From positions 1 through 64,000 of the forward strand of contig NZ_JAGAXX010000028.1 of NCBI RefSeq assembly GCF_017940815.1: 64,000 nt of DNA, given 5' to 3'. The notes under the pieces are model-generated. The model made no database searches. It was not told the DNA's origin and saw only the letters and a program-made list of their open reading frames with translations. This document shows positions 13,101 through 20,400 of this stretch, piece by piece. A program made the translations under genes and the position numbers. The stretch's first letter is position 1. The number at the start of each line of letters is the position of its first letter. Source of the DNA: Methanobrevibacter sp. (lineage in GTDB: Archaea; Methanobacteriota; Methanobacteria; Methanobacteriales; Methanobacteriaceae).

Positions 13101-16100
13101 ATACAGTCAAACTGCTTGTAAATAAGGTTGTTGATGCTGAAATCTCAGCAAGTGCAGATAACATCACTGTCGGTGATCCTGCAGTGATTAAGGTGACTGT
13201 TCCTGAAGACGCAACCGGTAATGTGACAGTAACCATTGGTAATATCACAAGAACTGTACCTATTGCTGGTGGAGAAAATGAAATAATCGTTCCTGGCGTT
13301 CCAGTTGGTGACTATGATGTTAAAGTGACCTACAATGGTGATGACAAGTACCTGCCTGCTAATACAACTACTCCACTGTCAGTCAAACCGGCTGAAACCG
13401 ACCCTGCTGACATCAAAGTTGTAGATCAAGGTAACGGCACTGTTGTGGTTGTTGTTCCTAAGGATGCAACCGGTAATGTAACCATTACAATCAACGGTAC
13501 CAACTACACTGCTCCTGTTGTTAACGGAACAGCTACATTCGACTTGACCAATGAGACTCCTGGAACCTATGACATAACTGCAACATACTCTGGTGATGAA
13601 AACTACACCAGTGCGGCTACAAACGGTACAGTGACAATTCCAAAACACCCAACTCCAATGAGCATTGAAGTAAATGCAACAGTTGTTGGAAACGTCACTA
13701 AAGTAATTGTATCCGTTCCTGAAAACGTCACTGGTAATGTGACAGTTGAAATTGACGGTAAAACTTACTCTGTAAAACCTGTTGACGGTAAAGCAGTCTT
13801 TGAAATTGAAGGATTAACAGCAGGCAACAAGACAGTTGTTGCAAGCTACGCCGGTGATGACTCATACCTTGCAAACTCAACCACTGCTCAATTTAAAGTG
13901 GATAAAGTGGCATCAAGCGTAAACGTCACTGGTGATGTGATTAAGGTTGATGAAACCGCAACAATAGTCATTGAAGGTCCAAGTGACTACAATGGAACTG
14001 CTGTTGTAACCATTGACGGTAAGGACTACAGCGTAAATGTAACCAACGGCGCAGGTCAACTCAAAGTGGATGGCCTTGCTAACGGCACATATGACGTTAA
14101 AGTGACCTTGCTTGAAAATGACAAGTACCTGTCCAGTTCAAACGGCACTGCTAAAGTCCTTGTCAACAAGGTGGCCGATGCTGAAATCACTGCTAGCGCA
14201 GACAACATTACAGTTGGCGATCCTGCTGTGATTAAGGTGACCGTTCCTGAAGATGCAACAGGCAATGTGACCGTAACTATCGGAAACATTACCAGAACCG
14301 TACCTATTACCGGCGGTGAAAACGAAATAATCGTTCCGGATGTTCATGTAGGTGAACATGAGGTTCAAGTGACCTATAACGGCGATGACAAGTACATGCC
14401 TGCAAATACAACTACTTCATTGACAGTCAAACCTGCTGAAACCAGTCCTGATGACATTAAAGTGGTTGACCAAGGCAATGGTACTGTGGTGATTACTGTT
14501 CCAGGTAAAGAGGGCAATGTGACAGTCAAGATTGGTGATGAAACCTACAATGCAACTGTCGTCAACGGCACAGCCGTTGTGACACTCACAAATGCAACAC
14601 CTGGCGTGCATGAGATTGATGTTGCCTACTCCGGTGATGAAAACCACACCGGCGCATCTACTAAAGCCAATGTGACAATTCCGAAATACGAAACTCCAAT
14701 GAGCATTGAAGTGGTTCCAGGCAAAGTTGATGAAACAACCACCGTAACCGTGAATGTTCCTGAAAACGCTACCGGTGAGGTAACTATTGAAATCAACGGT
14801 AAGACATACTCCAAGGAAATAACTGACGGTAAGGCAGTATTTGAAGTTGACGGGCTGCTTTCAGGCAACAAGACAGTTGCCGCAACCTATGCCGGAGACG
14901 ACAATTACGTATTGAACTCAACAACCGCAAACTTCACAGTAGACAAGAACCCTGCTCCAATCTCCGTAGAAGTGGACAACTCCACTTCAGGCCAGGCTAC
15001 AATAACAGTAACCTTGCCGGATGATGCAACAGGATATGTGATAGTCAATGTTGACGGTGTTGATTACGGAATCAACCTGACTGCAGGCGACAAGTCAGTC
15101 ACAATCCCAATCAAGAGCAGCGGAGACTACACAGCTATTGTGAATTACCTTGGTGATGAAAAATACCTAGGAAACTCCACACAAAAAGACTTCCACGCTT
15201 CAAGCAGCAAAGTGCCTCCGAACATTGCGGCCGAAGTTGAAAACGTGCCTGTCGGTGAAGATGTGCAAGTTAAAGTAACCATTCCTGAAGGCGGAGACGG
15301 TAACGTGACTGTAACTATCGGAAACATTACAAAAACCGTTTCTGTAACCGGAGGAGAAAACATAATCACAATCCCTGGAGTGAGCGAAGGAACCCATGAC
15401 GTGAACATCTCATACAGCGGTAATGATCAGTACGAACCTCAAGACATTACCAAGTCCGTGACAGTATTCAGGTCAATCAATGCTGAAAACATCACAAGAG
15501 GATGGAACAGTCCATACGACTACAAGGCAGAGTTCCTAGACAAGACAGGACACGTGCTTGAAAACACTGAAGTTCAATTCATTGTAAACGGCAAGACATA
15601 CACTGTCAAGACAGACAGTCAGGGAATCGCTTACCTTGATACCTCTAAATTAGATGTTGGCAAATATGATGTAACCATTATAAACCCTGTAACCGGCGAG
15701 CAAACTACTAGAACAACAACTATCGTGAAACGCTTGCTTGAAAACAAGGACATTACAATGGACTTCCGTGACGGAACTTATTACACTGTGCTTGCAATTG
15801 GAGATGACGGCAAACCTGTAGGCGAAGGTGAATTCGTGGACATATATGTCAACACTATCCACTACTCCTGCAGAACTGACAAGGACGGATACGCAAGACT
15901 CCAAATCAACTTGAATCCTAAGACATACACTGTAACAGCAGAATACAAGTTGACCAAGGTTTCAAACAAGCTTGTGGTAAAACAAACCCTCAAACTTGTC
16001 AAAAAGACTGTTAAAGTCAAAAAAGGCAAAAAACTAGTGCTTAAGGCTAAACTCAAATGGTCCAACGGCAAAGCCATCAAGGGCAAGAAGATCGTCTTCA

Positions 16101-16261
16101 AGTTCAAGGGCAAAAAATACACTGCCAAAACCAACAGCAAAGGTATTGCCAAAGTGACTATTAAGAAAAAAGTTACCAAGAAACTTAAGAAGGGTAAAAA
16201 ATACAAGTACTCTGCAACATATGTTTCAAACATCGTTAAGGGTAAGGTTAAAGTTAAATAA
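1106..16261 (+). CDS. Giant secreted adhesin-like protein (beta-helix + Ig-like repeats), 5,051 aa
   Basis: Secreted surface protein of the methanogen adhesin-like class, presumably wall-bound and mediating contact with other cells or surfaces. ATG 1106 is chosen over the in-frame ATG 1088 because GGAGGAGGTG lies just before it and the protein then opens with a signal peptide (MNMKEI, hydrophobic core, SAVSA). Residues about 60-1,930 form a right-handed beta-helix of short rungs with GGA(I/V) turns and N-x-S/T-rich strands. Residues about 2,000-4,785 are roughly thirty Ig-like domains of about 90 residues (GNVTV..NG..Y...V.NG motifs). The last 260 residues are a conserved module ending in a very Lys-rich Ig-like domain shared with the second giant gene. 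No LPXTG motif or C-terminal membrane segment is visible, so attachment is probably non-covalent. The ligand is unknown. Confidence 0.9.
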   Translation: MNMKEILIISLLICVIFSISAVSAVDVDVNDTDDTILTAQEDTDVVAQSNDLSSYPLSNTNETVLGDDGAGSFTELNEAINGDPTLTEVTLTKDYKYNATSDSGLPYGIQINRNLIINGNGHIIDGDNAKNVFYLAGLRTPIDVTLNNITFVNAHYTGIVTSGAIYSFNNVNALEINDCNFINNSGNAYGGAIYAMNYNSLIINNSNFTNNSAAAAGGSIYTTARTGSTSITNCNFNDDVAEGVDSMMGEKIGDAGSIYVSAPNTVIDTVNINNAYAYAEGGAIFVSASCSNSRLTNVNITNSKVNRNGGAIMVRSMTSDVTLENIYLYNNTAMNGGAIYLASGTPMNHITAVNNTATSYGGALYLYARGSLGGNALSDSTFINNTANIDGGALYLAGSNGNLINVTFINNSASGDAGALRVQGTYWGVYNSTFTDNTAGTDEDTTGNGGAIMWDGHNGIIDNVTFTSNNATNRGGAVFIQNCDNVTIANSRFNDNFANINGGAVEFYKYALNGIIVNSTFNDNIANRSGGAVYWYGDTGEIINVSFTGNKALGNVMAPSSYGDNTTGGDGGAIMWTGQNGIVDNCTFTDNYASQRGGAVFLQGSVDGDCINTTFSSCDFISNEAGLNGGAIDWHECAHDGLVTMSNFRDNIAASNGGAIFWDGHNGRILHSNFTNNSANGLITDTHGNFGDGGAIIWSGINGTVDDCRFIDNNASQRGGGVFLQNCTHGNCTNTTFSHVYFENNYAGVNGGAIDWHKGAQNGHVKYGVFVNNTANRSGGAVFWFGTVGEISNSNFTGNKALGNVMYENSFGINTTGGHGGAIMWTGANGVIDNCTFDENRAKVNGGAIFMQGSTEGNCSNLIVSNGIFNDNFAGVNGGAVDWYKGAHDCVLENATFNNNIANRSGGAVFWYGEHGTIKNASFTNNQALGLVNASSSYGFNTTGGDGGAVMWTGSNGIVDGCNFTNNYAAARGGAIFLQGSVEGNCTNVTVSNSNFEQNKAETNGGAVNFFRGAVNGRILNSTFQSNEAITGIGGAVVWRGYNGTIDGATFDDNTAYAADAGAAYIEGDSCKLLNTVFDDNLAGDDGGAVYWTGNYGKIYNLTANRNQGISAGTSHSKGGTIIVTGSNMTIDLVEVRNGYAEVEGGGLFLTGNNVNITNVQFYDCTVNDVSSDNIGGALDIIGNNTRLINATIEGSDAMYGGAIDWAGNDGYACNIHVNNNRATEDGAALRIVGERFEIENSSFNDNEAGDDGGAIYWLGNDGIARNLTFYDNKGISSGDSSSNGGTMAIIGSNISIEDSSFKKTSAEIAGGAIFVTGNNVNITGSSFEDCSVSMDKVITGKDYTTGGGTIYILGNDTHIMNCTFDDAHGKEGGAVYVDGRNAVIDNATTSNSYALNGGAFYINGVNATISNSNISSSSVTQKGGAIYINGVNASVINSTFNNTYATSGTYGSDNLGGAIYIKGNYANIIGSEFEDAGAYQGGALYLDGNYANVTGSSVKGAYAYIDGGALYSTGSYSNIYYSNFTSNEARGDGGAMYWFGGKNSVNNTIIGCIFLENVAYANSNSNTRGGGAIYWSEGGYYGTIKDSQFINNSVQSSTKADGGAILWDKCHYALIDNCIFDGDYITTTNTGNVWIQGGAIYMRAYDPYTISNSKFINCYSEKEAGALYIQSNNNVREIFIVNTTFENNVAQAIGQNSNGGGAVQVKECDFAVFQNVTFRNNTANQGGAVTVLETRTNIQFINCTFDNNKATNGNGGSIWANKLFYIYNTTIANSTASDNGGGLYTIADMTYNNITFINNTATYGGGLYWNKANIKIQNMKFINNTGLERAGAIYITTNGVNIQNVSMTGNKAFVGSAIWADKDIDLIDVYLMENQANSSSLDIGFDEDSGEIEILFKGKDKYLNAVYLNGGCKLYCTNVTYWDESGEVNSGATRTQINSLTIQDIPEGGQNITVRVYGDSGILTEQYILTDNDGKVYLNLAEVLPGVDYHEVYVEAELNDDTYYTIIKSTTRSASEVTASANKTTYHSNSTIYANVTQGATGNVSVYLEDVFLGNITLDNSRGSMDISTLIGDRYLPAGNYTLSVVYNGNAKYDKSNTTAILEITKITPVILLNVTGIGYNLVVSAIVMDGEYEIADATGNVTIQVEDRTATIFLGNGQGMTIIYGLPIGNYTVNTTYNGDNNYYNATNSTLANVSEKTQTVLVLDVDSETIYYINETVPIKVTILPAGEGNVTLYINGVPHVLTLQTVGNSTFVEFNATELKDGTNYVFATYDGTSIFAPSWAEDTFNVIKYNATVVISTANITSVDTEVINITLPEDAEGILNITVNGTSYYVEIINGTATLPLSGLNVGVYNVTAVFSEDKKYYGAANSTLFNVTKATPTLNVTAANITVGENATVTVTLPSDVTGNVTIYVDGINKGTVNITNGVAVLNNIFGLKVGPHEVNVTYNGNAIYTSKDNNGTIFHVLPIDDWEIELTVEPGKYGENTTFTVKLPEGVTENVTLEIDGVNYTVVLTNGEGELKLSNLSAGPHTVTAYYPGDENYTNKSTTDDFRIDQATPTINIEVNSPVLVGDNATINVTVSGNATGNVTIYVDGQIFERTLTNGSVSLNVTGLASGNHNVVVFYKGDQNYTSNINSTSLRVIKNSSGMTIVASPESVVAGKNTTITVTMAGNETGNVIIEVNGVNYTAAIKDGVAVLNVTLPVGDYTAKAYYLENDKYNASTNTSNEFHVVDKTVAWVNITVDSIIEIDNNLTFTVTTNSNATLVVKVNGVEITPVDGVYSFNGTVAGNYTITAEVAENDYYTQASNSTVFTVIKHNSTVSITVGEVYEIESDFNITITNNTAVVVIINGKEYPVADGKVVIDTTELAAGHYIVTATIAENDKYYANSTTKEFNIIKHNATIESVVVPTVDVGLGKNATITVTMGNVTSGSLIIEVGGHNYTVAITDNVAVLNVTLPIGEYTAKAYYLGDDKYNPVNATSDEFTVKDKEMPIIIINAPEVVEVDNNITFTVTNSTPVNVTVNGVTVELKDGKYTYNATVAGTATIIVRSAETDDYYEGFNSTAVTVIKHNSTVSIDEVPNHFAGDEFNITITNNTSVVATINGKEYPVADGKVVVDTTKLPAGEYTVTATVYENDKYYGNSSTVSFNITKRASSVNITVDSQYYVGDIFNITIENNTAVNVTINGKSYLIDTNGNIIIDTSKLPAGEYIVSASVAENDKYFANATSKTFNIVKKASDLTIVAAPESVVVGKNTTITVTMANNETGSVIIEVNGVNYTVAITDHVAQLNVALPAGDYTAKAYYSGDDYYNASNNASNTFHVVDKTVAWVNITAPTSVEIDNNITFTVTTNSNATLVVKVNGVEITPVGGVYSFNGTVAGNYTITAEVAENDYYTAAENSTAFTVYKHASEIESVVVTPVTAVDGHNTTITVTMANAETGSVLIEVNGLNYTVPIKEGVATLTVTLPVGDYTAKVYYPGDDKYNDTNAQSDAFHVINKTVATVVITADNIIEIDNNLTFTVTTNSNATLVVKVNGVEVVKGADDKYRFNGTVAGNYTITAEVAENDYYTAAVNFTAFTVIKHNSTVAIDVGSVYEIESNFDIIITNNTAAVVTINGKEYAVVDGKVNVNTAELPAGHYIVTATIAENDKYYANSTTKEFDIIKHNATIESIAVPDVDVVVGKNATITVTMGNVTSGSVIIEVGGHNYTVPIVDKVAQLNVTLPVGTYTAKAYFTGDDKYNPVNATSAEFNVVNKTTATVIITADNIIEIDNNLTFTVTTNSNATLVVKVNGVEITPVDGVYSFNGTVAGNYTITAEVGENDYYTAASNSTMFTVIKHNSTVKVDEVPGHYVGDDFEITLTNNTAAVVTINGKEYAVKNGKVVIDTTALPAGEYTVTATVYENDKYYGNSSTVSFNITKRASSVNVTADPINVNETAVIDITGPSDFNGTAIVNVDGMNYSVALTNGVGQLRINGLANGTYDINVTYLENDNYLQSVNDTVKLLVNKVVDAEISASADNITVGDPAVIKVTVPEDATGNVTVTIGNITRTVPIAGGENEIIVPGVPVGDYDVKVTYNGDDKYLPANTTTPLSVKPAETDPADIKVVDQGNGTVVVVVPKDATGNVTITINGTNYTAPVVNGTATFDLTNETPGTYDITATYSGDENYTSAATNGTVTIPKHPTPMSIEVNATVVGNVTKVIVSVPENVTGNVTVEIDGKTYSVKPVDGKAVFEIEGLTAGNKTVVASYAGDDSYLANSTTAQFKVDKVASSVNVTGDVIKVDETATIVIEGPSDYNGTAVVTIDGKDYSVNVTNGAGQLKVDGLANGTYDVKVTLLENDKYLSSSNGTAKVLVNKVADAEITASADNITVGDPAVIKVTVPEDATGNVTVTIGNITRTVPITGGENEIIVPDVHVGEHEVQVTYNGDDKYMPANTTTSLTVKPAETSPDDIKVVDQGNGTVVITVPGKEGNVTVKIGDETYNATVVNGTAVVTLTNATPGVHEIDVAYSGDENHTGASTKANVTIPKYETPMSIEVVPGKVDETTTVTVNVPENATGEVTIEINGKTYSKEITDGKAVFEVDGLLSGNKTVAATYAGDDNYVLNSTTANFTVDKNPAPISVEVDNSTSGQATITVTLPDDATGYVIVNVDGVDYGINLTAGDKSVTIPIKSSGDYTAIVNYLGDEKYLGNSTQKDFHASSSKVPPNIAAEVENVPVGEDVQVKVTIPEGGDGNVTVTIGNITKTVSVTGGENIITIPGVSEGTHDVNISYSGNDQYEPQDITKSVTVFRSINAENITRGWNSPYDYKAEFLDKTGHVLENTEVQFIVNGKTYTVKTDSQGIAYLDTSKLDVGKYDVTIINPVTGEQTTRTTTIVKRLLENKDITMDFRDGTYYTVLAIGDDGKPVGEGEFVDIYVNTIHYSCRTDKDGYARLQINLNPKTYTVTAEYKLTKVSNKLVVKQTLKLVKKTVKVKKGKKLVLKAKLKWSNGKAIKGKKIVFKFKGKKYTAKTNSKGIAKVTIKKKVTKKLKKGKKYKYSATYVSNIVKGKVKVK
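2450..4330 (+). repeat. Five tandem beta-helix units of 366-381 bp in adhesin 1
   Basis: The element encoding GGA(I/V)(M/I)W.G.NG recurs at 2450, 2816, 3182, 3563 and 3944, giving periods of 366, 366, 381 and 381 bp (122-127 codons). Neighbouring units share long passages such as the one encoding NKALGNVM. This is tandem duplication within the helix. Confidence 0.8.
9340..12360 (+). repeat. Duplicated block of Ig-like domains in adhesin 1
   Basis: Several consecutive Ig-like domains starting near 9340 reappear 2,292 bp (764 codons) downstream. Matching anchors are 9601/11893 (encoding IESDFNI and IESNFDI) and 9803/12095 (both encoding KHNATIES). The passage encoding TTNSNATLVVKVNGVE occurs four times between 9,370 and 12,490. 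Confidence 0.75.
15480..16258 (+). repeat. C-terminal module shared by both giant adhesins (copy 1)
   Basis: This encodes about 260 residues starting near RGWNSPYDY, through ENKDITMDFRDGT, to a Lys-rich terminal domain with VKVKKGKKLVLKA and KGKVKVK. The copy at about 32695-33471 is nearly the same, with some stretches almost identical at DNA level. It is the most likely wall-attachment module. Confidence 0.85.
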
Positions 16262-16267
16262 TAATTG

Positions 16268-16305
16268 ATGTTGTCCCCCAGACAACATTAAAATTTTCTT
16301 TTTTT
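16268..16305 (+). terminator. Hairpin plus T-run after adhesin 1
   Basis: ATGTTGTC (16268-16275) pairs with GACAACAT (16281-16288) around loop CCCCA. A T-rich run follows at 16294-16305. Confidence 0.75.
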
Positions 16306-16534
16306 ATGGGCACATGTAGATGCAGTGCCTCATTTTAGTATTTTTATCACATTAATTAAATTTTGCTTTATTTTTCACAATATTATTTGACACACTTTAT
16401 GTACAACTGTAATAATTATCGTTCACTTTTTCAAGGATATTGCATGAAAATTCTGTTCGATATTTCGTTTAAGTAAATCTTTTTATATCATCTTGACCAA
16501 AGTATAATATATATAAGGAGTTGTAGTGATTTAG

Positions 16535-17230
16535 ATGAAGGCACTGATGATAAACTGGGCTTATGTAATAATCTTATTTATTCTAGGTTTCATAACCTAC
16601 AGGAGAAAATCACTCGACTTTTTCGGCTCAGCGGTCATGATTGTCATGGGTGTCGTCATAATATTCTCAGCCGGTCCGCACTGGCTATTGCTGATTATAC
16701 TGTTTCTCGTATTGTCTCTTCTTGCTACAAAATACTCCAAGAAGTACAAGATGTCTCTTGGTGAGTTTGAGGGAAGAAGAACATCCAAAAACGTTATCTC
16801 AAACGGTGTTGTCGCATGTTTCATGGCAGCATTTGGAGGGTATTACCTGCCGTTCGTCGGAGGATTCATCGGTGCGATTGCAACAGCAATGACTGACACA
16901 CTCGCTTCCGAGATTGGAGTGCTGGATCCACATCCAAGACTCATCACAACCCTGCAGAAAGTCGATCCGGGTACAAACGGTGCTGTTTCACCGTTGGGAA
17001 CTGGAGTGGGAATGCTTGGGGCAGCCATTATTGGTATTGCCGCATATCTTTTGGGGATTGTTGAAAATCCATTGTCTGCAATAATCGTTTCAGTGGTGTC
17101 AGGTACAGTGGGTTGCTTTGCCGACAGTATCCTTGGGGCACTCTTTGAAAACCGTCATATCATCACAAATGAACATGTTAACCTAATAGCGACAATAGTT
17201 GGGGCAGTTGTCGGAATATTATTAATTTAG
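16535..17230 (+). CDS. DUF92 family integral membrane protein (TIGR00297/COG1836)
   Basis: A 231-residue polytopic membrane protein that I recognise as the DUF92 family. Hydrophobic helices fill almost the whole length. The conserved core is FGGYYLPFVGGFIGAIATAM..TLASEIG followed by T..KVDPGTNGAVSPLGT, and later GTVGCFADSILGALFE. Plant and cyanobacterial members (VTE6, slr0875) are CTP-dependent phytyl-phosphate kinases, so a prenyl-phosphate or lipid-phosphate kinase role is the best guess, not shown here. The GGAG at 16517-16520 is rather far from ATG 16535, and GTGAT at 16526-16530 may serve instead. A second in-frame ATG is at 16547. The gene sits alone between the two giant adhesins on the same strand, with about 270 and 230 bp of AT-rich DNA on either side, so it is probably a separate unit. 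A link to adhesin biology is unproven. Confidence 0.8.
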   Translation: MKALMINWAYVIILFILGFITYRRKSLDFFGSAVMIVMGVVIIFSAGPHWLLLIILFLVLSLLATKYSKKYKMSLGEFEGRRTSKNVISNGVVACFMAAFGGYYLPFVGGFIGAIATAMTDTLASEIGVLDPHPRLITTLQKVDPGTNGAVSPLGTGVGMLGAAIIGIAAYLLGIVENPLSAIIVSVVSGTVGCFADSILGALFENRHIITNEHVNLIATIVGAVVGILLI

Positions 17231-17393
17231 TTAACAACTTTATTGATAATTAAGATAAAATTGAACATTTTTTTAATTTTCTTATTCTAAAATTTGACAT
17301 ATTCTATTTTTTTTCTTTAAAATCGCCTTATTTTTCTATTAAACTGTACACATTTTTGAAAAAATTTTGAATAAAATATTTACATTACTAACA

Positions 17394-17407
17394 ATATTTA
17401 TATACTT
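17394..17407 (+). promoter_or_regulatory. TATA-like box of adhesin 2
   Basis: ATATTTATATACTT lies about 55 bp upstream of ATG 17458. Initiation about 25 bp downstream would give a leader of roughly 30 nt to that ATG, or 75 nt to ATG 17503. No strong ribosome-binding site precedes either, unlike adhesin 1. Confidence 0.45.
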
Positions 17408-17457
17408 TCATAAAAATAAATAAAAATGCTCTAAATAATTCCATAAGTAATGGAAAA

Positions 17458-20400
17458 ATGAGTAAAGTTTATAACTTAATAAAAATCGATTTGGCGATTT
17501 ATATGCGAATAAAAACTGAAATTTTACTAATAATTGCCATAATATTCGTGGCAATGATTGGAGGTGTGTCAGCTGCTGACGACAATCAAACCAGTGACGT
17601 TGTAAGCGTTGCGGATGATAGTCCAACAGTTGATACCAAGACAAACGATACTGTCGGCGTTACGACAGTGAAAGATGAATCTTCGATAGAAGAAGAGGAT
17701 TCTGTAATTGAAGAAGAAACGATAGCTGAAACGGAAAATGATAAGGGTTCTGTTTTGGCTGCAAGTTCAAAAGATGATGATGTGTTAGGTGTTCCTGCAG
17801 ATCAGGAAGTTTTAGGTGCTACACTTAAGGATTTACAAACTTTAATTAATGGAAATGGTAACACTAAAACATTAACTCAAGATTATGTTGTGGGTACTAA
17901 CACTGCAGATTATCAAAGGGTAACAATAAACAAAAATTTACAAATTAACGGTAATGGGCATCGCATTGATGCAAATGGTCGTGGAGCTATTTTCTACATT
18001 ACTGGAAATAGGCAGATTATATTTAATAATTTGATAATTGCTAATGCTGGTACTGGTCAGAATGATGGTGGAGCAATATACTGTACAGGTACATGTACCA
18101 TGACATTTACTAACTGTCAATTTATTAACAACAGGCGTAATGGTAATGGTGGAGTATTGTATTCTGATTATGGAGGTACTTTTTCTTTCACAGATTGTAC
18201 TTTCATTGGCAACTCTGCAACCGGTAATGGTGGAGCAATACATGAGGATTATACTGGTTCATATACATTTACACGATGTACTTTTGATGGAAATGTAGCA
18301 TCAAGAGGGTCCGCTTTTGATTCAAGTTCATCATATTATACTAATTCATTTACAATGAATGACTGTAAAGTTTATAATAATGCCGCTAGCTCTCAAGCAG
18401 CACTCTACTTAGTTGCAAATACAGTCAGAATTATTGATACAGATTTTGAAAACAATACCGGATACAGTGATGGTGGAGCTATTCATGTTCAAGCAGCTAA
18501 TAATCCATTATATGTTACTGGATGTACTTTTACTAACAACCAGGCAACAAGTACCGCTGAAGATAGTGAAGGTAGAGGTGGAGCCCTTAGGATTAGTTCA
18601 GTTTCCACTCTTAACTTAGATGATTGTACATTTAATGGAAATAGTGCAATGTATGGTGGAGCATTATATGCTCCATATGTAGCAAGCGAATCATCCAGGA
18701 TTACCAATTGTAATTTTAATAATAATGTAGGATCTTCAAATGGTGGAGCTATATATTGGAATGCAAATGGAACTACTTTCTATAATAACAAATTCAATGG
18801 AAACAAAGCTGATAACGGTGCAGGTTTATTTTTAGCTTATGCTGTTCACAATACTGTAATTGATGATTGTACATTCAATGACAATCAAGCAATGAATGAA
18901 GGTGGAGCAATCATGGGAATCTATAATGAGAACAATGTTCAAGTAACTGATTCCTATTTCAATAGAAATGTTGCAATCAATGGTGGTGCAATCGCCCTTG
19001 GTCAAAACTCAAATGATTTCACTTTAGACAACTGTCAATTCAACGGTAACCATGCATCAGGATATGGTGGTTGTGTTTACTTTGAAAGTGATGGTGAACA
19101 TATAGACATCACTAACTCTCACTTTGATGATAACTTCGCTTCATCAGGGGGTGCAATTCACTTGTTCTCATCACTCATGGATGACTCTTATAAGGATGTT
19201 AATGTTATTAAATGTACTTTCCATGACAACAACTGTACTTCCCCTGACGCTCGTTATGGTGGTAGTGCAATAGGTCTTAACTGGGCTAATGATGTAACAA
19301 TTAGCCAATGTACTTTTGACTTGAACCATGCAAGTTCCAACGGTGCGGTCATGGTGGATTACTGTTATGATGTAAATGTGGACAACTGTGACTTTATAAA
19401 CAACTATGCTGGAAGGTTTGGTGGAGCATTCTATGCTTACCATGCTGTTGGTGATGCTGATGTAACATTTACAAAATGTACTTTTGACAACAACACTGCT
19501 GCAAGATCAGGTGGTGCTATTTCAACAACACTTTTCAGTGTAAACTATGAGAACTTAGGAAACGTGTACAAAAATTGGCAAATCACTGACTGTGACTTCA
19601 CAAACAACAAAGGTGTTTTATCCGCTGGTGCATTATACCTCCCATGGACAACAGGTCTTGTAATCAACAACATTCCATTTGACAATAACACTGCAGGTTC
19701 ATACGGTGCAATGTACTGGAGTGGTGACTCATTGAACATTCATGATGTCAACTTCACAAACAATGATGCTAAAGAAGGTGACTGTGGTGCATTATACATT
19801 GGTGTAGGAACAGGCACTGCAGGTGCACATACTGTAATAAATAATGTATTATTTGAAAACAACACTGCTTACAGCAATGGTGGAGCATTGTCTGGTGCAG
19901 CTTCAAACGTGGACATTACAAATGACAAATTCAAAAACAACTCCGCTTGGTATGGTGGTGCAATCTACTGGAACGGTGGAGCTAATGTAAACATTGACAA
20001 GAACGAATTCATAGCAAACAGTGCTAACAGCGCAGGTGCTGTTGACATCTACGGAACCAAGAACACAAACATTCACAATTCAGTGTTCGTAAACAACACA
20101 GCTACAAATCAGGCAGGTGCTGTATGGTTCAACAGTGAAGGCGGAAGCATCTACTCATGTGACTTCACAAACAACAAGGCAGGCTCAAACGCTGGAGCAA
20201 TCATATTGGATTCAACCAGTCAAACAATCAGGGACTGTAAATTCGACAAGAACGTTGCCGGAGGAAAAGGTGGTGCAGTATATGACACCGGTTCCGGTGC
20301 GGACAACAGTATTTTCATTCGTGACTCAACATTCACAGAAAACGAGGCTTACGATGGTGCTGGAGTATATATTACTGACGGAAGGGTTACTCAAATATAC

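Noticed and set aside
2363-16233. Many open frames on the minus strand across the giant adhesin genes
   Set aside because: They are side effects of low-complexity repeats (GGT/AAT/ACT codons) on the coding strand; their translations are repetitive and lack starts with ribosome-binding sites.
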